Positions 24,966-35,920 of a stretch of DNA of 64,000 nt are shown piece after piece; positions within the stretch are counted from its first letter, which is position 1, and each line of letters starts with the position of its first letter. The DNA is from Sclerodactyla briareus (lineage: Eukaryota; Echinodermata; Holothuroidea; Dendrochirotida; Sclerodactylidae). Both the position numbers and the translations under genes were made by a program. Under the pieces are notes generated by a model that ran no database searches, was not told the DNA's origin, and saw nothing but the letters and a program-made list of their open reading frames with translations. The stretch spans positions 1-64,000 of the forward strand of contig JAODTK010000067.1 in NCBI GenBank assembly GCA_026419785.1. Direction: 5' to 3'.

Positions 24966-25381
24966 GTGGGCACCCTGCCAAACCCCGCCACCCGCTGATT
25001 ACGCTACTGATGAATTAATTCGCTCTCATAAATTCGGTAGTCTATGCCTTAACTCTGATTTCGAACATGACTATATGATTGGGCATGGAAGAATGCAGTC
25101 ACACGTCGTATCAACGTTGTTCAAAATCTATATTTCATTTTCCGATATCTTCAATGACATTCAGGATACCTCCTGGAAAATAACATTATTTGTTTCAAGT
25201 TCCATCAACGCACGAATTGGATATCCCGAGCGAAGGCGACTTGGCGAAGGAAGTGAAAAAGTTAGACTCGGTGTTCCAATTGGTATACCAATTTCAGTTC
25301 AACAACTGGTTGTGCATACTTCACAAGTAGACTACAAAGGATGACCAAGTCCGTCTCGAAATGGTGCTGACGTTGGGGCAA

Positions 25382-25655
25382 TCACCTTGCTTCATTTTCT
25401 CTTTTCATCTGCGCGTATTTCATCATTGTCCACGTATTTGATGTTGTACTGGCTACCCGGAAGATTATTCCACCTTATGCTTTGATACCACCCGAGCAAC
25501 CTAAGTAGAGTCCGTTGAGGTTGGAATTATAGCAATTATAGTACCACCACCTCCTTCGACCATGACTAGACTTAGCACAGTGATAACACTATTCTGTCCG
25601 TTGTCCTGTCTAGGTGCTGAATGACATATTCTGTGATACGCCAGAGCTGCCGTAT
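25382..25655 (-). pseudogene. Fibrinogen-related domain (FReD), last exon, copy A
   Basis: After a TCCTCAG acceptor the minus strand encodes the C-terminal third of a fibrinogen-like domain: ALAYH, NMSFST followed by a DRDND-type calcium-binding loop, CAKSSHG, then WWYYNCYNSNLNGLYL, the family hallmark with its conserved cysteine. It ends MMKYAQMKREN before TGA at 25,382-25,384. FReDs are the recognition domains of ficolins, tachylectins and FREPs, binding acetylated sugars or other ligands. One-base shifts are needed near the calcium loop, and a TAA (in KA*GGII) replaces what reads as TCA in copy D. So it is a decayed copy or carries sequence errors. Exon 2 of the same copy lies 2.6 kb upstream in coding order. 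Confidence 0.8.
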
Positions 25656-26744
25656 CTGAGGATGAACCGTGACGGTAGATACATTTCGCATAACCGATTA
25701 TAGTCGACCTATTCTCCTTTTTCTACCGTGTTTTCAATAGGTTAGTTCATTTTTGTGTGATTGTTCGTAGTCGACGTTTCACGTTCTAATCTTATCAGAT
25801 GAATAATTCATGTTCCTTTTCATATACTATCATCTAAAAGTTGTTGCGTCAGTACAATTATCTTTTCCCATTAATCAGGACAGTGGAGTATTTTGCGTCA
25901 CTGCAATACTGCTCGTATCATGCTCATGTAACCTACCTGTCAACATGTGGCAGGCAGAATCGATATTAATATTGTGAAAAGTAGCATTTCAAATTCTACT
26001 TGACATTTATGAGGTTTGTGTATTTTTACTTTAGCAAACATATAAGATGTGGTCGATAGGTTTGCTAGTCTACATAGGATGTGCCTTCGTTTCTGACACT
26101 ACATAGATGTTCTCTGTGAATTTTAACTTTCCGAAAGCTGGCCGAGGCTCTCGGCCAGGGTTTCCGCTTCATAATATATATTTTTCGTTGTTTCATATTC
26201 CCTACCTGGTTACATTTGTAGTTATGTCGTATTTTTCAATATTTTGCTGGTTCAATTTATGTATGAGTTTTGTGTTTCCCTGTCAAAACCCATAAATATG
26301 TAGAAATGTACATCAAGACTCATACTGGTAAATTGAAGGAGCAGATGTCAGTTACTTCAGAAGTGATATACGTGACGAATAATTTAAAGGTTAGGTGGAA
26401 CACATCGCAGCGTTTTCGTTTTCAATTTATTAGTTGTGTCAGAGCTATACGTTCAGAGCAACTAAACATTAATAACCGACACGATGATCAAACGGTTAGA
26501 CGTGTGGGTATCTATTTATAGTACATAAAAATATATCGTAGCAGGTAACTATATACCCGCGACACTGGACGTTTTTCGGGATGTCATGGTTTTGGGAGGG
26601 GGATGTAGCCGCTGCCGGAAAACTCTAGTCGTTAGCGCCAAACTCATCAATGCGTTATCATGATTGATTTCTGAATTGGTACACAGTCCGCAATATAGGA
26701 ATCTCGGATGAGTTTGCATTGAATTTGCATGTTTTACACGAAAA

Positions 26745-26985
26745 TAGGAGTTTTCCTATTTACACGAAACTTGGTGGGTGGGAAAAAACATGTCCGAATA
26801 ACGTGGCGGTGATTTTCAAAGTCACAGGAGTGTCAGGTTTGTTGATTTTTTGGACGGAAATACAGGGTTGTCCGATTTACACGAACCTGGATGGTTGGAG
26901 GACACAGTTCCCGAATAAAGTCTCGAATAAGATGACAATGATTTCGAGGTTCACTAGAGGTGAAATTGTTATTTTTTTTTCGCAA
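26745..26985 (+). repeat. Two diverged tandem units of about 116 bp
   Basis: TTTACACGAAACTTGGTGGGTGGGA (from about 26,759) and TTTACACGAACCTGGATGGTTGGAG (from about 26,875) start parallel units, each followed by CCCGAATAA-like text and a GTCAC or TTCACTAG motif. They lie in the intron of FReD copy A, and I see no matching unit in copy C. Confidence 0.55.
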
Positions 26986-28262
26986 TTGCTCTATCTTAGG
27001 GGGTGGTGGACCGTGTTAGTCCGCAACAACATGAGGTTAATGCAAGGTCACACGCAGGAGGTCAAATGTCTAAACATGCGAACTTTGTCGTATTCAAACA
27101 AAAACTTGGGGATGTGGACCACAGTTGGACCAGAAAAAACGGGTTAAGTCACTAGAGGTCAAAAAGGGGGATTAAACCCTAATGTGTTCCTCTAAACGAG
27201 GGACGCAGGCTGTTTCTGTGGGGATTTACACGTCAGCAGTTACCCGCCGTACGTTATTTAAGGATGAAAAGATGCACAATCCACTGTGGAGCCTGTTCAT
27301 TCATCGGCAACTACCACAGACCTAACAGAGTGGGCTGAGCGGCGATTTATCCACCGCGGAGTTACCACAGTCACTGTTGAGTTAATTTCCTCACCCAGTC
27401 CTACCCAGGAATGGCTGTGGATCGGAAGCAGATTCTCACAGACAGTCTCCTCCGACCGACAAAGCTGGCTTTAAGAATATGTATAACGATGTCTAGCTGT
27501 AGGCTGGTATGATATTGTTGATGAAAACGGTGAGAACATTGGGAAACAAAGGTAATTACAGAGTGAGGAGTTTGTATGCATACTTATACTCTTGTCCACA
27601 CATTATCAATTTGCAATGTGTGATGTCCCCCTACAAATACAACATTAATCACTTCACAACAACTCAAACGAACACCCCATACGCACAAGGGGTCCAGTGT
27701 CTTGTAAGACCATGGATCTTTTCATAACTGTTTTGTTTGTTAAAGTCATACATCAACCTCCGTGGTCCCTCACGTGAACTTCCTTGTTACCTATATAGGT
27801 CTGAACCGTTAAAATTTTTTTTTCTCCCATCATGATGCTATCCCAATTCGGGTGTGAGGAATTCATTTTTGGATGTCAGAACCTCCGTCAGTTCGATATG
27901 CTATGGAGGAGAGGACTCCGGCAAGTCAGATTTCACCTTAGGTTTCTCCCTTTCCTTACTGTATGCTTCGTTCCAAATTATTTCCTGTACCTCATGACTT
28001 GCCTTCATCGTTTCAAATTCTTTTGACATTCCCCCACGGTAGGGTTACTAAAATGGATATAATTCCTCTCTGCCAAGCACCGGCATATCCGTGCCAATAA
28101 ATCAATTGCTGTAATGCCCTATATTATACTCGCAACATCAATGTGTGCCCTCAAAACTAGTCAATCGTGGATTGCATATTTCCTTCTTTGCAAATACCTT
28201 TCATTATTGGCGAGTAACTGCTCTAACTACAAAATACAATTATCCGGGCATGTATTACTTAC

Positions 28263-28533
28263 TTGCTGGACTTTGTGTTAGGTAGGTCCCGAGATCCACC
28301 AGTCCTGTATTTACTCGTTTCGTCGCTGATTCTGAGAGGTTGTATTTTTTGCGAAATAAGGGCTCCGTTGACGTTGTTCATACGATACGAATCTCGTAGT
28401 TCTTTTCTGATGTCACATCGGCCAGGTTTGTCGTTACACCAGAAACGCTCTGTTGAGGAAGCCGAAGCCTTCTTTGTAGTTCAGCCCAGTTGCGATAGAA
28501 GTCTACACCCCCGTCAATTCTCCGCTGAAACCC
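28263..28533 (-). pseudogene. Fibrinogen-related domain, middle exon, copy A
   Basis: Acceptor TTGGGCAG precedes 28,533 and a perfect donor GTAAGT follows 28,263. The 271-nt exon reads GFQRRIDGGVDFYRNWAE, the most characteristic FReD string. It continues with a tract whose other frame gives EGFG, then TNLADVTSEKNYEIRI, RKKYNLSES and VDLGTYL, matching family positions LADLTSxxNYELRI, AKYxxF and YRLxLGxY. It is the core of the fibrinogen-like fold, between the N-terminal disulfide and the calcium loop. A TGA interrupts it after EIRIV, and a one-base shift would repair the WLGNDN region. The gene family is well supported; its integrity is not. Confidence 0.88.
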
Positions 28534-28620
28534 CTGCCCAACCCAACATAGAGAATAGATGTGAGAAACGTGAGGTAGAACGCTCACAGCAATGAACTGC
28601 ACGATACCAACACGATATCA

Positions 28621-28712
28621 AATGTACACTTTTGTGGTGAGCCATGGGAAAGGCTATATGAGTAAGAGTATATGGGGTGAATAATCTGATTGACCAATCT
28701 GATTGAAAAATA
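28621..28712 (-). promoter_or_regulatory. Conserved intronic block, copy A unit 1
   Basis: Begins AATGTACACTTTTGTGGTGA and runs through GCTATATGAGTAAGAGTATA to TGATTGACCAATCTGATTGA. It is nearly identical to 56,865-56,955, differing at about four positions over 90 bp, while the neighbouring exon has diverged far more. It sits just upstream (in coding order) of the middle FReD exon. A regulatory or splicing role is inference from conservation; recent gene conversion is the alternative. Confidence 0.5.
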
Positions 28713-28740
28713 TAGTGTACAGAACAACGCCGAAGGTTGA

Positions 28741-28821
28741 AATGTACACTTTTGTGCTGAGCCATGGAAAACGCTCTATGAGTAAGAGCAATCTATCGCA
28801 TATGGGGTGATAATCTGATTA
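28741..28821 (-). promoter_or_regulatory. Conserved intronic block, copy A unit 2
   Basis: A second copy exactly 120 bp from the first: AATGTACACTTTTGTGCTGA, CTCTATGAGTAAGAG, then an 11-nt insertion and TATGGGGTGATAATCTGATT. It makes a tandem pair not seen in copy C. Confidence 0.5.
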
Positions 28822-29812
28822 AGAACTAATAGCGGGACAGGAAACTACCTCAAGGTTCATACACTTTTTCTGTATAACGACGTGAAGTTGCAGTATAAAC
28901 ATGGACTGATTTCCAAATACTGACTTGGACTGCTTAGCATACGAAGTATATATGATCACATGAATAAACGACGAAGAAAACAGACAATCTAGGCAACAAT
29001 TAATTGTGCAAACAGAGGCCATAACGATGACCGTAATTATTTAAACGCGGATTTGTCAGCAGACATGCCCGTTCATAAGGATGGGTGGGCGGTGCGTTGC
29101 CTTCAACAATCCATTATAAATCCACATCACCCTCGTTAGCGGGAATGAACATCCGACTCATCTATACAAATTCCACAGCTTCACACAATGCTACCACTAA
29201 ATTTTAAAAAAATTTATACTCCGCAGTTCGAACGACGTACCTGAAAGAAGCACCCATTTGAATTACGAACGTTTCATTTTACTGGGTTGATCGCGTCAAT
29301 CCCAAGCGAAGATGGCAGAGTGGTATCAGTGGACGTTTTTTGGAAGCAAGATTTCGGGTTGAATTCCAGCAGGGCACTGGACGTCTTCCCTAGATTAGCT
29401 GTGCTTGCAGTTGCGATGGGCGAGGTTGAGGTCTTCACCTCAAAGTTCCGCTGTAATGGCAGTGTATTTGTGAATGGGTTTCTGAATTTGTTTCAAGAAA
29501 ATTTTGCAATAGGAACTGCCACTCCTCCAGGTTCTCGGAAAGTGGTCGGATACTATTGTTTCTTCGGAGAGGATGTAAATGGCTGTATCGGGAGCAATTG
29601 CGAATGGATTACCTTTGCCTCGATATTATCTGATCATTAGTCTGGTAGAGAAGGCGGCTATCGTCTGTGCTCTTCTGTTAGCCTGTACTTGGCTTCCTGA
29701 ACCACAAGCAATCAAATAAATCGTCGCCACAACGGCTACTTATTGTCATCAGACACGAGAGCAAGTATGGGTCTACTACCGTCCATTTGCCCCCATCCAA
29801 TGGTAATTGTAC

Positions 29813-29922
29813 AGAAAACTTTGAACGTTCCGGTGATCCTCAGGTTGTATCGTGTATATTCCAGAATCCGTCTCATCTTCACATTGTTCGTAGACCCCTC
29901 ACAGTCTCTCGATACTGGGGGT
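29813..29922 (-). pseudogene. Fibrinogen-related domain, first FReD exon, copy A
   Basis: From an acceptor ACCAAG at 29,923 to a donor GTACAA after 29,813, the 110-nt exon encodes the start of a fibrinogen-like domain: DPQY, RDCE (the first disulfide cysteine), NNVK, SGIYTIQP, and in another frame GTFKVFC, equivalent to the PFxVYCDM motif. Two small frame shifts are required. The matching exon in copy C is 111 nt. The short CDM...GGWTV exon expected between this one and the middle exon was not found. Confidence 0.7.
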
Positions 29923-30187
29923 CTTGGTATTAGTAAAAATTACGATGTGTCTGAATAGTGAGAACGACTGGAATTCCGTTGAACTGTGTACACGCCTTAG
30001 GCATGGCATATTCGGGTAAAAAAGTATCCGAAATCGAGTGCACAGTTCTCAGTCAACACTGACTAGAATGATTCCTGAGCGTGTAAAGTGAAAGCAGTGA
30101 CAAAGAACGAGAACGACTTCGCAACACGTGGGACATAGACATATTTGCACGGACAATGACTGTTGGGGTCATGGGAATGGGACTCAC

Positions 30188-30257
30188 CATGACTTGAACA
30201 GCTTCGAGGGAAGCAGAAACAATGTAAGGTGTGCATTGGCCACACTATGAGGCCCAT
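30188..30257 (-). CDS. Possible upstream exon of FReD copy A
   Basis: The minus strand reads YIVSASLEAVQVM up to a consensus donor (GTGAGT after 30,188). Copy C has YIVPASLEAIEVM at the same place (about 59,080-59,120), with the differences leaving the frame open, as expected for coding sequence. In copy C the donor is changed to GATGAC. It could be part of an N-terminal helix or coiled coil. The start is not defined. Confidence 0.3.
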
Positions 30258-30689
30258 ATATTAAGGAAGCATCAAATGTCAACGATCTTCCAATTTTTTT
30301 TTGCAATCATATAACCTAACAAGATGATGCAGTGGTATACTACTCACCACTGGTGCTTCGTCTTGTCCTGACCTCAATTATAGTACGACATCAGCCATGA
30401 GTGAAACAATTTATCGGTGTAACCTCAACATTGAACCTGAACAATTTCGAGCCAATTCAAGAGAGATCGATGTGTTTCACCAATATACTCCGTACCATTG
30501 CATGAGTTGCTTGGTACGGGTCAAATCGTCTTATTCGCCAGTCGAATGATCTCCTTTGGACTTTGGTAGTTTCATTTGGCTCTTAACATTCTTGACTTCT
30601 TCACATTCTCTTGAAATAATAGTGATATTCAAATAAATCGGTTGCATACCGGATTCTATATTCATTATAATTGTTCGTTCTCCATCGCT

Positions 30690-31462
30690 CAACTGATCAT
30701 TCAGCTAATGTGGGAGGGTACTTGGTATTTTGTGCAGATAAAGAATGTGACTCAATTATGCGTTGCTGTTCATAGATATATGTTTCGTTTGTTCTTTTTT
30801 CCTGATAACATTAGTATCACATTCAGTTGTGTGATAGGCATCTAACAATTGAGCCCTTGCATCAGGTCCGATTGGGGAATCAATTCCTCCTTTAACATTT
30901 TGGGCTACAGACACTACCCCTTTAATTCCGGTGAAACATTTTTCTGTGTACTCTACACGTTCCCGCTATTCGTTTACCACTTCCATGCAAATTTGACAAA
31001 TCCATGTGGTTAGAATAAATCCATAGGGATTTGAAAACTGTTCGCCCCACTGGGATCGGTTTAATTCTTACAACCACACTTCTCACTAAATAACAAAAAT
31101 AAAACAACCCACCTACCGTTAGTTTATGTTTTCTCTTAATTGCCAAATTCAGACATTTTTTAGAACAAAGACAAAATATTTGGAGACTGTGCACAATTCT
31201 TATATTGGGTGAAGTTACGGAATCAGGAAAGATATGTTTCCTCCTTTGATTCTTTTGAATCAAAACAAAATTAATCTGCATCCGGTGGTATAATATAAAG
31301 AGCGTTTGAAAATAGAGTTCCCATGGAACGAGGGCATCGTCTATCAACTAAATAGTTTTTTCAAAAGTTACGTAGATAGCCAGATTAATTAAATAGGAAA
31401 GGCAATATTATCCGCAACGCAGGAATGCCATTCATCGATTTTGAAAAAAAAATATATACCTT
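30690..31462. repeat. Tandem duplication in copy A, unit 1
   Basis: Matches 31,463-32,282 in order: AACTGATCAT, TCAGCTAATGT, ATTATGCGTTGCT, ACATTAG(T/C)ATCACATTCAGT, TTGAGC, TGTGGTTAGAATAAATCCAT and CCCATGGAACGAGGGCATCG. Copy C has a single, more diverged version near 59,660-60,480, so the duplication arose in copy A alone. Open frames here are not conserved between units. Confidence 0.85.
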
Positions 31463-32282
31463 CAACTGATCATATCAGCTAATGTAGGGAGAGGTACTTG
31501 TTATTTGTGCAGAATAAGGAAAATGTGGCTAAATTATGCGTTGCTTTCATCGCTTATATGTTCGTTTGTTCTTATCATGATACATTAGCATCACATTCAG
31601 TTTTTTGATTAGGCATCTAAGAATTGAGCACTTGCCAGCAGGTTGATTGGAGAATTCGCCTTCAACGCCTGAATCTACCCATCAATTTCCAGTGAACAAC
31701 ATATTTCTTTGGGTACTGTACACGTTCCCGCTATAGTTTGCCACTTTAATGCAAAGTTTGACAAGCCATGTGGTTAGAATAAATCCATAGGGATTTGAAC
31801 TCGTTGGCTGTGATCGGTTTTTGAATTCTTACAAAATCCCCACGTCTCATTAAATAACAAAGAAACAAACCAAAGTAAGTCTACAAAAAAAAATAAAAAA
31901 GTGGGAGAAGTGTGTATATGGCGCACTTTCTTGGTGGTATAGTTTTTATGTTTCCTCTCAAATTCAGAACATTTTTAGAACAAGAATATAAAAATAATAT
32001 AAAAAATTTTGGAGATGTTCACAATTCTTTCATTTTGGGTAAGGTACAGAGTCGGAAATATATGTGTTTGCCTTTGTTTTTTTTGAATTCAATACAAATT
32101 ATTTGCATACGGGTATAATAGAAATTTAATAGAAGCGTTGAAATAAAGTTCCCATGGAACGAGGGCATCGTCTATCACCAATAGTTTTTTCAAAAGTTAC
32201 GCGATAGAGCCAGATTAAATAGGATAGGAGGCGATATTATCCAGCAACTGCAGGAATTGCCTTTTGAAAAACAATATATCCC
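31463..32282. repeat. Tandem duplication in copy A, unit 2
   Basis: Second unit of the roughly 0.8-kb tandem duplication. Differences from unit 1 are mostly one- or two-base indels, which break the 141-residue frame of unit 1 and argue that it is not a gene. Confidence 0.85.
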
Positions 32283-32347
32283 GCTTTAGTGGGAAAAAGA
32301 AAGCGCTGTCTCGTTACTCTAATAAATATATTTTTGGAGATTATTTG

Positions 32348-32373
32348 GTGAGGCGCTTTCGCGAAGGTTTGGT
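32348..32373. promoter_or_regulatory. 26-nt identity block with GCTTTCGCGAAGG near-palindrome, copy A
   Basis: Identical over 26 nt to 60,548-60,573 although the flanks of the two copies differ at many positions. Its core CTTTCGCGAAGG is a near-palindrome. In coding order it lies upstream of the FReD exons, where a promoter could be. The role is inferred only. Confidence 0.35.
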
Positions 32374-33045
32374 GTTTGTGAGCGCATGGGGTTTGCTTTG
32401 TGAAGGAAAAGGAAACGTCGCTGTATAGGCTCCATGGATGATTTGGAAAATAAATCGAGGGTTCCTTATCCTAAATGTGATGTTAGATCAATGATGACGT
32501 CATACGTGGAAGCTGAGAAAACTGAGGGCGTTAGCCTGCCGAGCAGAGGTTTAAAACACGTTAAGACCAGTACACTCGGTATTATCCCCAATGTTTTTTT
32601 TTCTGAACAAGATGAAAAAACAAAAGTCTCCCTCCAAATAAGGCCGCGACGTCTCATATTAGGTCCGTAATTCTTACTTAGAAAGACTGACATGCAATCA
32701 CCTCATTAATCTTATCTCCAGCGCTGATCAGCTGATAACATTTGTTTATATGAGCCTAGGGTAACAAAGTTCAAACTTAGCAAACGAATTGGTCCTGCAC
32801 AGTTCACGAATCACAGGAAAACATCGCCAAAATATTCAACTATCCAAAATGATGTACAAATGTGGGCGCCCAAAAAATATAGGCAATTTTCGGACATGAG
32901 ATTACGATGCCATGAATTATTTTAAATCAGGCAATGTGGAACACACCTAGCACCGAAATACGGATCTGATACAGCGTGCATTCACTGAACAGTGTACAAA
33001 AACGACGCCCACCCATTGTAGTATGCAATTAAGACAGATTTAACA

Positions 33046-33195
33046 AAATAATAATAATAATAGTAATAATAATGGAATAATAATAATAGAGCATTCTTAT
33101 ATAACGCATTCCGCGAGGAAGGACCTCAATGCGCTGAACATAAAACCAAAACAAGCATCAAAGGCTAATTAATTAACAAAAAGATAGTCTTAAGA
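33046..33195 (-). mobile_element. LINE (CR1/L2-like) 3' tail
   Basis: On the minus strand GCGTTATATAAGAATGCTC is followed by a run of TAT/ATT repeats (33,046-33,090), the same kind of end as GGCGCTATATAAAT at 20,483 and GCGCTATATAATGC at 63,568. Only the terminal 150 bp or so is present. Confidence 0.6.
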
Positions 33196-33364
33196 TTACT
33201 CTTAAATACCATGGATCCTATTATCGACCTACACAGGTATAAATCGTGTCTCCAAGGGGGAACGCAACGTTGGTCTATTCAAATAACGGATATGAACTTT
33301 GATCTAAACTTGCCCAGGCCTCTAGAGATATATTTAGTATACTTCCAGAGAATACATATCCCTT

Positions 33365-33605
33365 ACAAAAAAAGTCTAGGATGTCTATAGAAGTGTTTAT
33401 AGAGTTAGATAGGTCTCTATAGAAAACGTCACTTTCTATAAATGGAGCCCAGATTTTCTATAGAATCCATAGTTTCTAGAGATTCTATAAACATTTCTAT
33501 TAAAACGTTTTTGTATGTAAGCAGTCGTCAAACCCTCCATAGAGTTTATAGATTCTTCATTTTTTTCAGAACTCTATAGACCCCTATAGAATCTGAAAAT
33601 CTAAT
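33365..33605. repeat. Irregular cluster of TCTATAGA motifs
   Basis: Many copies or near-copies of TCTATAGA occur here (for example about 33,382, 33,413, 33,456, 33,572 and 33,584) at irregular spacing. It is the same palindrome as in the 11-bp array at 35,416, 2 kb away. It looks like diverged or unexpanded precursor sequence. Confidence 0.65.
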
Positions 33606-34300
33606 GCCATTGGTAATGATAATGATGATGATAATAATAAAAAAAATAGTGCAGTTGCAGTGAAAATAGGCTGAAAGTTGTGTGGTGGGCTGCTGTTTAA
33701 AGGCGTTCTGTTGTCTTCTGGCTAGTTTCCGAAATTGTTGCCGCCCACATGTAAACGTAACATGCCTGTTATGTTCTTGATATTTAGAATATTAGCTGGG
33801 AACATCACTTGGTTATCAACACTTACCTTAATCCATGTGGTCCCCGTCTCTCAACACTTCAACTAAAGAGGAGGAGCAAGCTGCTGCACTGCTGGGTGAC
33901 GACGATTTGACTTTGACCATGCATTTAAATGGTTGGGAGGGAGAGTTGGCCAGATAAAGGAACGAGAACGTTATATCCCGCATCTTTTAACACCCTCATA
34001 ATGTGTTGGACAGGCAGCAGGGCTGCCGACCGAGAGTTACGGCTCCTGCAATGCCGTCACCTCCACTTCCACTTTTTAGACGCCGCACCTGCCAAATGGT
34101 AACTTTGTTTATTTTTGTATATCAGCAATTTAAGAAATTAGGACCTGTGTTAAATATCAAAAAAAGAGAGAGTTAATATGTGGACAGGCTAAAGATGTGT
34201 AGGTCTTCTAGCTGTTCTGTTAGCTTTCTGGAAGACTTGAATTTATATGCCTATACTGCACAAAATTGGAAATAAGAACTGCTTTTACTTATAAACAGCT
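33606..34300. other. No supported gene
   Basis: A short ATG/ATA-rich microsatellite (about 33,616-33,645), then unique-looking sequence with no frame of interest. Confidence 0.4.
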
Positions 34301-34303
34301 TTC

Positions 34304-34410
34304 ATTAATTTCTATAGAGACTCTATTAAGACTTTCTATATAATCTCTTATAGAATCATTCTGGGGGTTGCCATTAGCTATTTATAACATGTATTGCTCT
34401 TCTATAAATC
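34304..34410. repeat. Second irregular cluster of TCTATAGA-like motifs
   Basis: TTTCTATAGAGACTCTATT (about 34,310), TTTCTATATAATCTC, TATAGAATC and TTCTATAAATC recall the array unit but are not periodic. The cluster lies between the 33.4-kb cluster and the arrays. Confidence 0.6.
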
Positions 34411-35189
34411 AAAAAATCCCATGAATGAATGAATGTTGGGATCATAGTGAAAATTGATAGCTAATAGCCTTCACTTTACATCATTTGAATTTAATAACTT
34501 GTCTACAGATAAATTTAAATATATTCAGTCAGATTTAAACAAATCACAAACCGACCAGAACGTTTTGTGATTTTGACAGCCAATTCAACTCAGCGTGTCA
34601 GTAGGCTCTGTAGTTTGAATGTCAGCCATTCCAGTCTGAAGTGGTTTATTATCCAAGGAACATTGGATATGTATAGTATAATTGGCCAGGAATTTATAGT
34701 TTCATGCTTGTCAATTGGAAATTATGATTTATTTATTCTATGTGGTATTATTTTTTATTCAATTCAAGCCTAAAAGGTTGTAGAGTGAATGTGTAGGCTA
34801 TAGCCTAACGAATATTCAGTGTAACACATAGCAAGTAGTACACACAGTTTGTATGTGACTATTAGCTAGGCACAAAGTCTGGTGCAATTTGTGTGTGGTT
34901 AAGCCTATTACTGGTATAACATGTTGAACAATGCGTATTTAATATGATCAACCCGTGGCAGGAAAAAGGAGGATCACAATTATCTGACCGGTAGGTGCCC
35001 TTGTGTTATTCGTGAAATATTGGATAACGGCTAATTAGGCTAAACGTTCGAAGCTAAGAATTATTCTGCTATTCGATTAGCCTCAGTTATGTGTAATTGG
35101 CACTGCATACTTTTATTTTTTTATTTCCGGATGCGCAGAAAATAAAAATATATTTTATATCAAAGACTAGCCTGCAGGCGTGACAGTCC

Positions 35190-35242
35190 CGGTGGGGAGA
35201 GGGGTGGGGAGAGGGGTGGGGGTGGGGGGGGGGGGGGGTGGG
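35190..35242 (+). repeat. G-rich tract able to form a G-quadruplex
   Basis: Successive GGGG runs (GGTGGGGAGAGGGGTGGGGA repeated, then about 16 G and GTGGG) meet the four-G-run rule several times over. It lies about 170 bp before the 11-bp arrays. Confidence 0.75.
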
Positions 35243-35415
35243 TAATCAGCTATTCAACTATTTGCCATAGCCGATCAAGGTAGTATAGGCTTGTGTTCAT
35301 ACCAGAATTAGAATATGATTCTCTCTAGACATTATTGAGAGATTTTAGCGATTCTTTGGAGACTCCTCAGAGTTTCCATGGAATATCTTATAAATTTTCT
35401 TTAGAATTTCTATAG

Positions 35416-35899
35416 TTTCTATAGAGTTTCTATAGAGTTTCTATAGAGTTTCTATAGAGTTTCTATAGAGTTTCTATAGAGTTTCTATAGAGTTTCTATA
35501 GAGTTTCTATAGAGTTTCTATAGAGTTTCTATAGAGTTTCTATAGAGTTTCTATAGAGTTTCTATAGAGTTTCTATAGAGTTTCTATAGAGTTTCTATAG
35601 AGTTTCTATAGAGTTTCTATAGAGTTTCTATAGAGTTTCTATAGAGTTTCTATAGAGTTTCTATAGAGTTTCTATAGAGTTTCTATAGAGTTTCTATAGA
35701 GTTTCTATAGAGTTTCTATAGAGTTTCTATAGAGTTTCTATAGAGTTTCTATAGAGTTTCTATAGAGTTTCTATAGAGTTTCTATAGAGTTTCTATAGAG
35801 TTTCTATAGAGTTTCTATAGAGTTTCTATAGAGTTTCTATAGAGTTTCTATAGAGTTTCTATAGAGTTTCTATAGAGTTTCTATAGAGTTTCTATAGAG
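35416..35899. repeat. 11-bp minisatellite: 44 perfect copies of TTTCTATAGAG
   Basis: 484 bp is exactly 44 x 11 with no indel and no substitution seen. Each unit holds the 8-bp palindrome TCTATAGA. It is preceded by degenerate partial units (TTTCTATAG at 35,407, earlier TTCTTTAGAATTTC). All six frames contain stops every 33 bp or less, so it is non-coding. 11 bp is close to one helical turn, which puts every TCTATAGA on nearly the same face of the DNA. Confidence 0.98.
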
Positions 35900-35920
35900 T
35901 ATCCTATAGATTTTCTTTAG

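Larger units (their letters stand above)
25020..32740 (-). repeat. Segmental duplication, FReD gene region copy A
   Basis: Same-orientation duplicate of about 54,177-60,760. Matching anchors: TCAACGTTGTT (25,110/54,248), TATCCCGAGCGAAGG (25,222/54,375), GCTGACGTTGGGG (25,366/54,532), the CTTTCGGAAGCTGGCC region (26,131/55,660), CGTCCCGAGATC (28,287/56,607), GAGCCATG (28,638/56,882), GATCGCGTCAA (29,290/57,624) and a 26-nt identity at 32,348/60,548. Similarity is patchy with many small indels. All exons recognised inside are on the minus strand. Confidence 0.85.

Noticed and set aside
24691-25344. 217-residue plus-strand reading frame
   Set aside because: It is the longest frame in the window, but its first part is the polypyrimidine tract and its last part overlaps the duplicated intron or flank of FReD copy A. 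Copy C does not keep the frame.
29287-29640. 117-residue plus-strand frame in copy A
   Set aside because: Its composition looks protein-like, but the homologous stretch in copy C (57,620-57,900) has a different frame structure with indels that are not multiples of three.
29287-29813. Missing CDM/GGWTV exon of the fibrinogen-like domain
   Set aside because: I looked for a minus-strand CDM...GGGWT segment between the first and middle exons of copies A and C and could not find one, so none is annotated.
30922-31347. 141-residue minus-strand frame
   Set aside because: Lies in the 0.8-kb tandem duplication, and the second unit and copy C break it by single-base indels.
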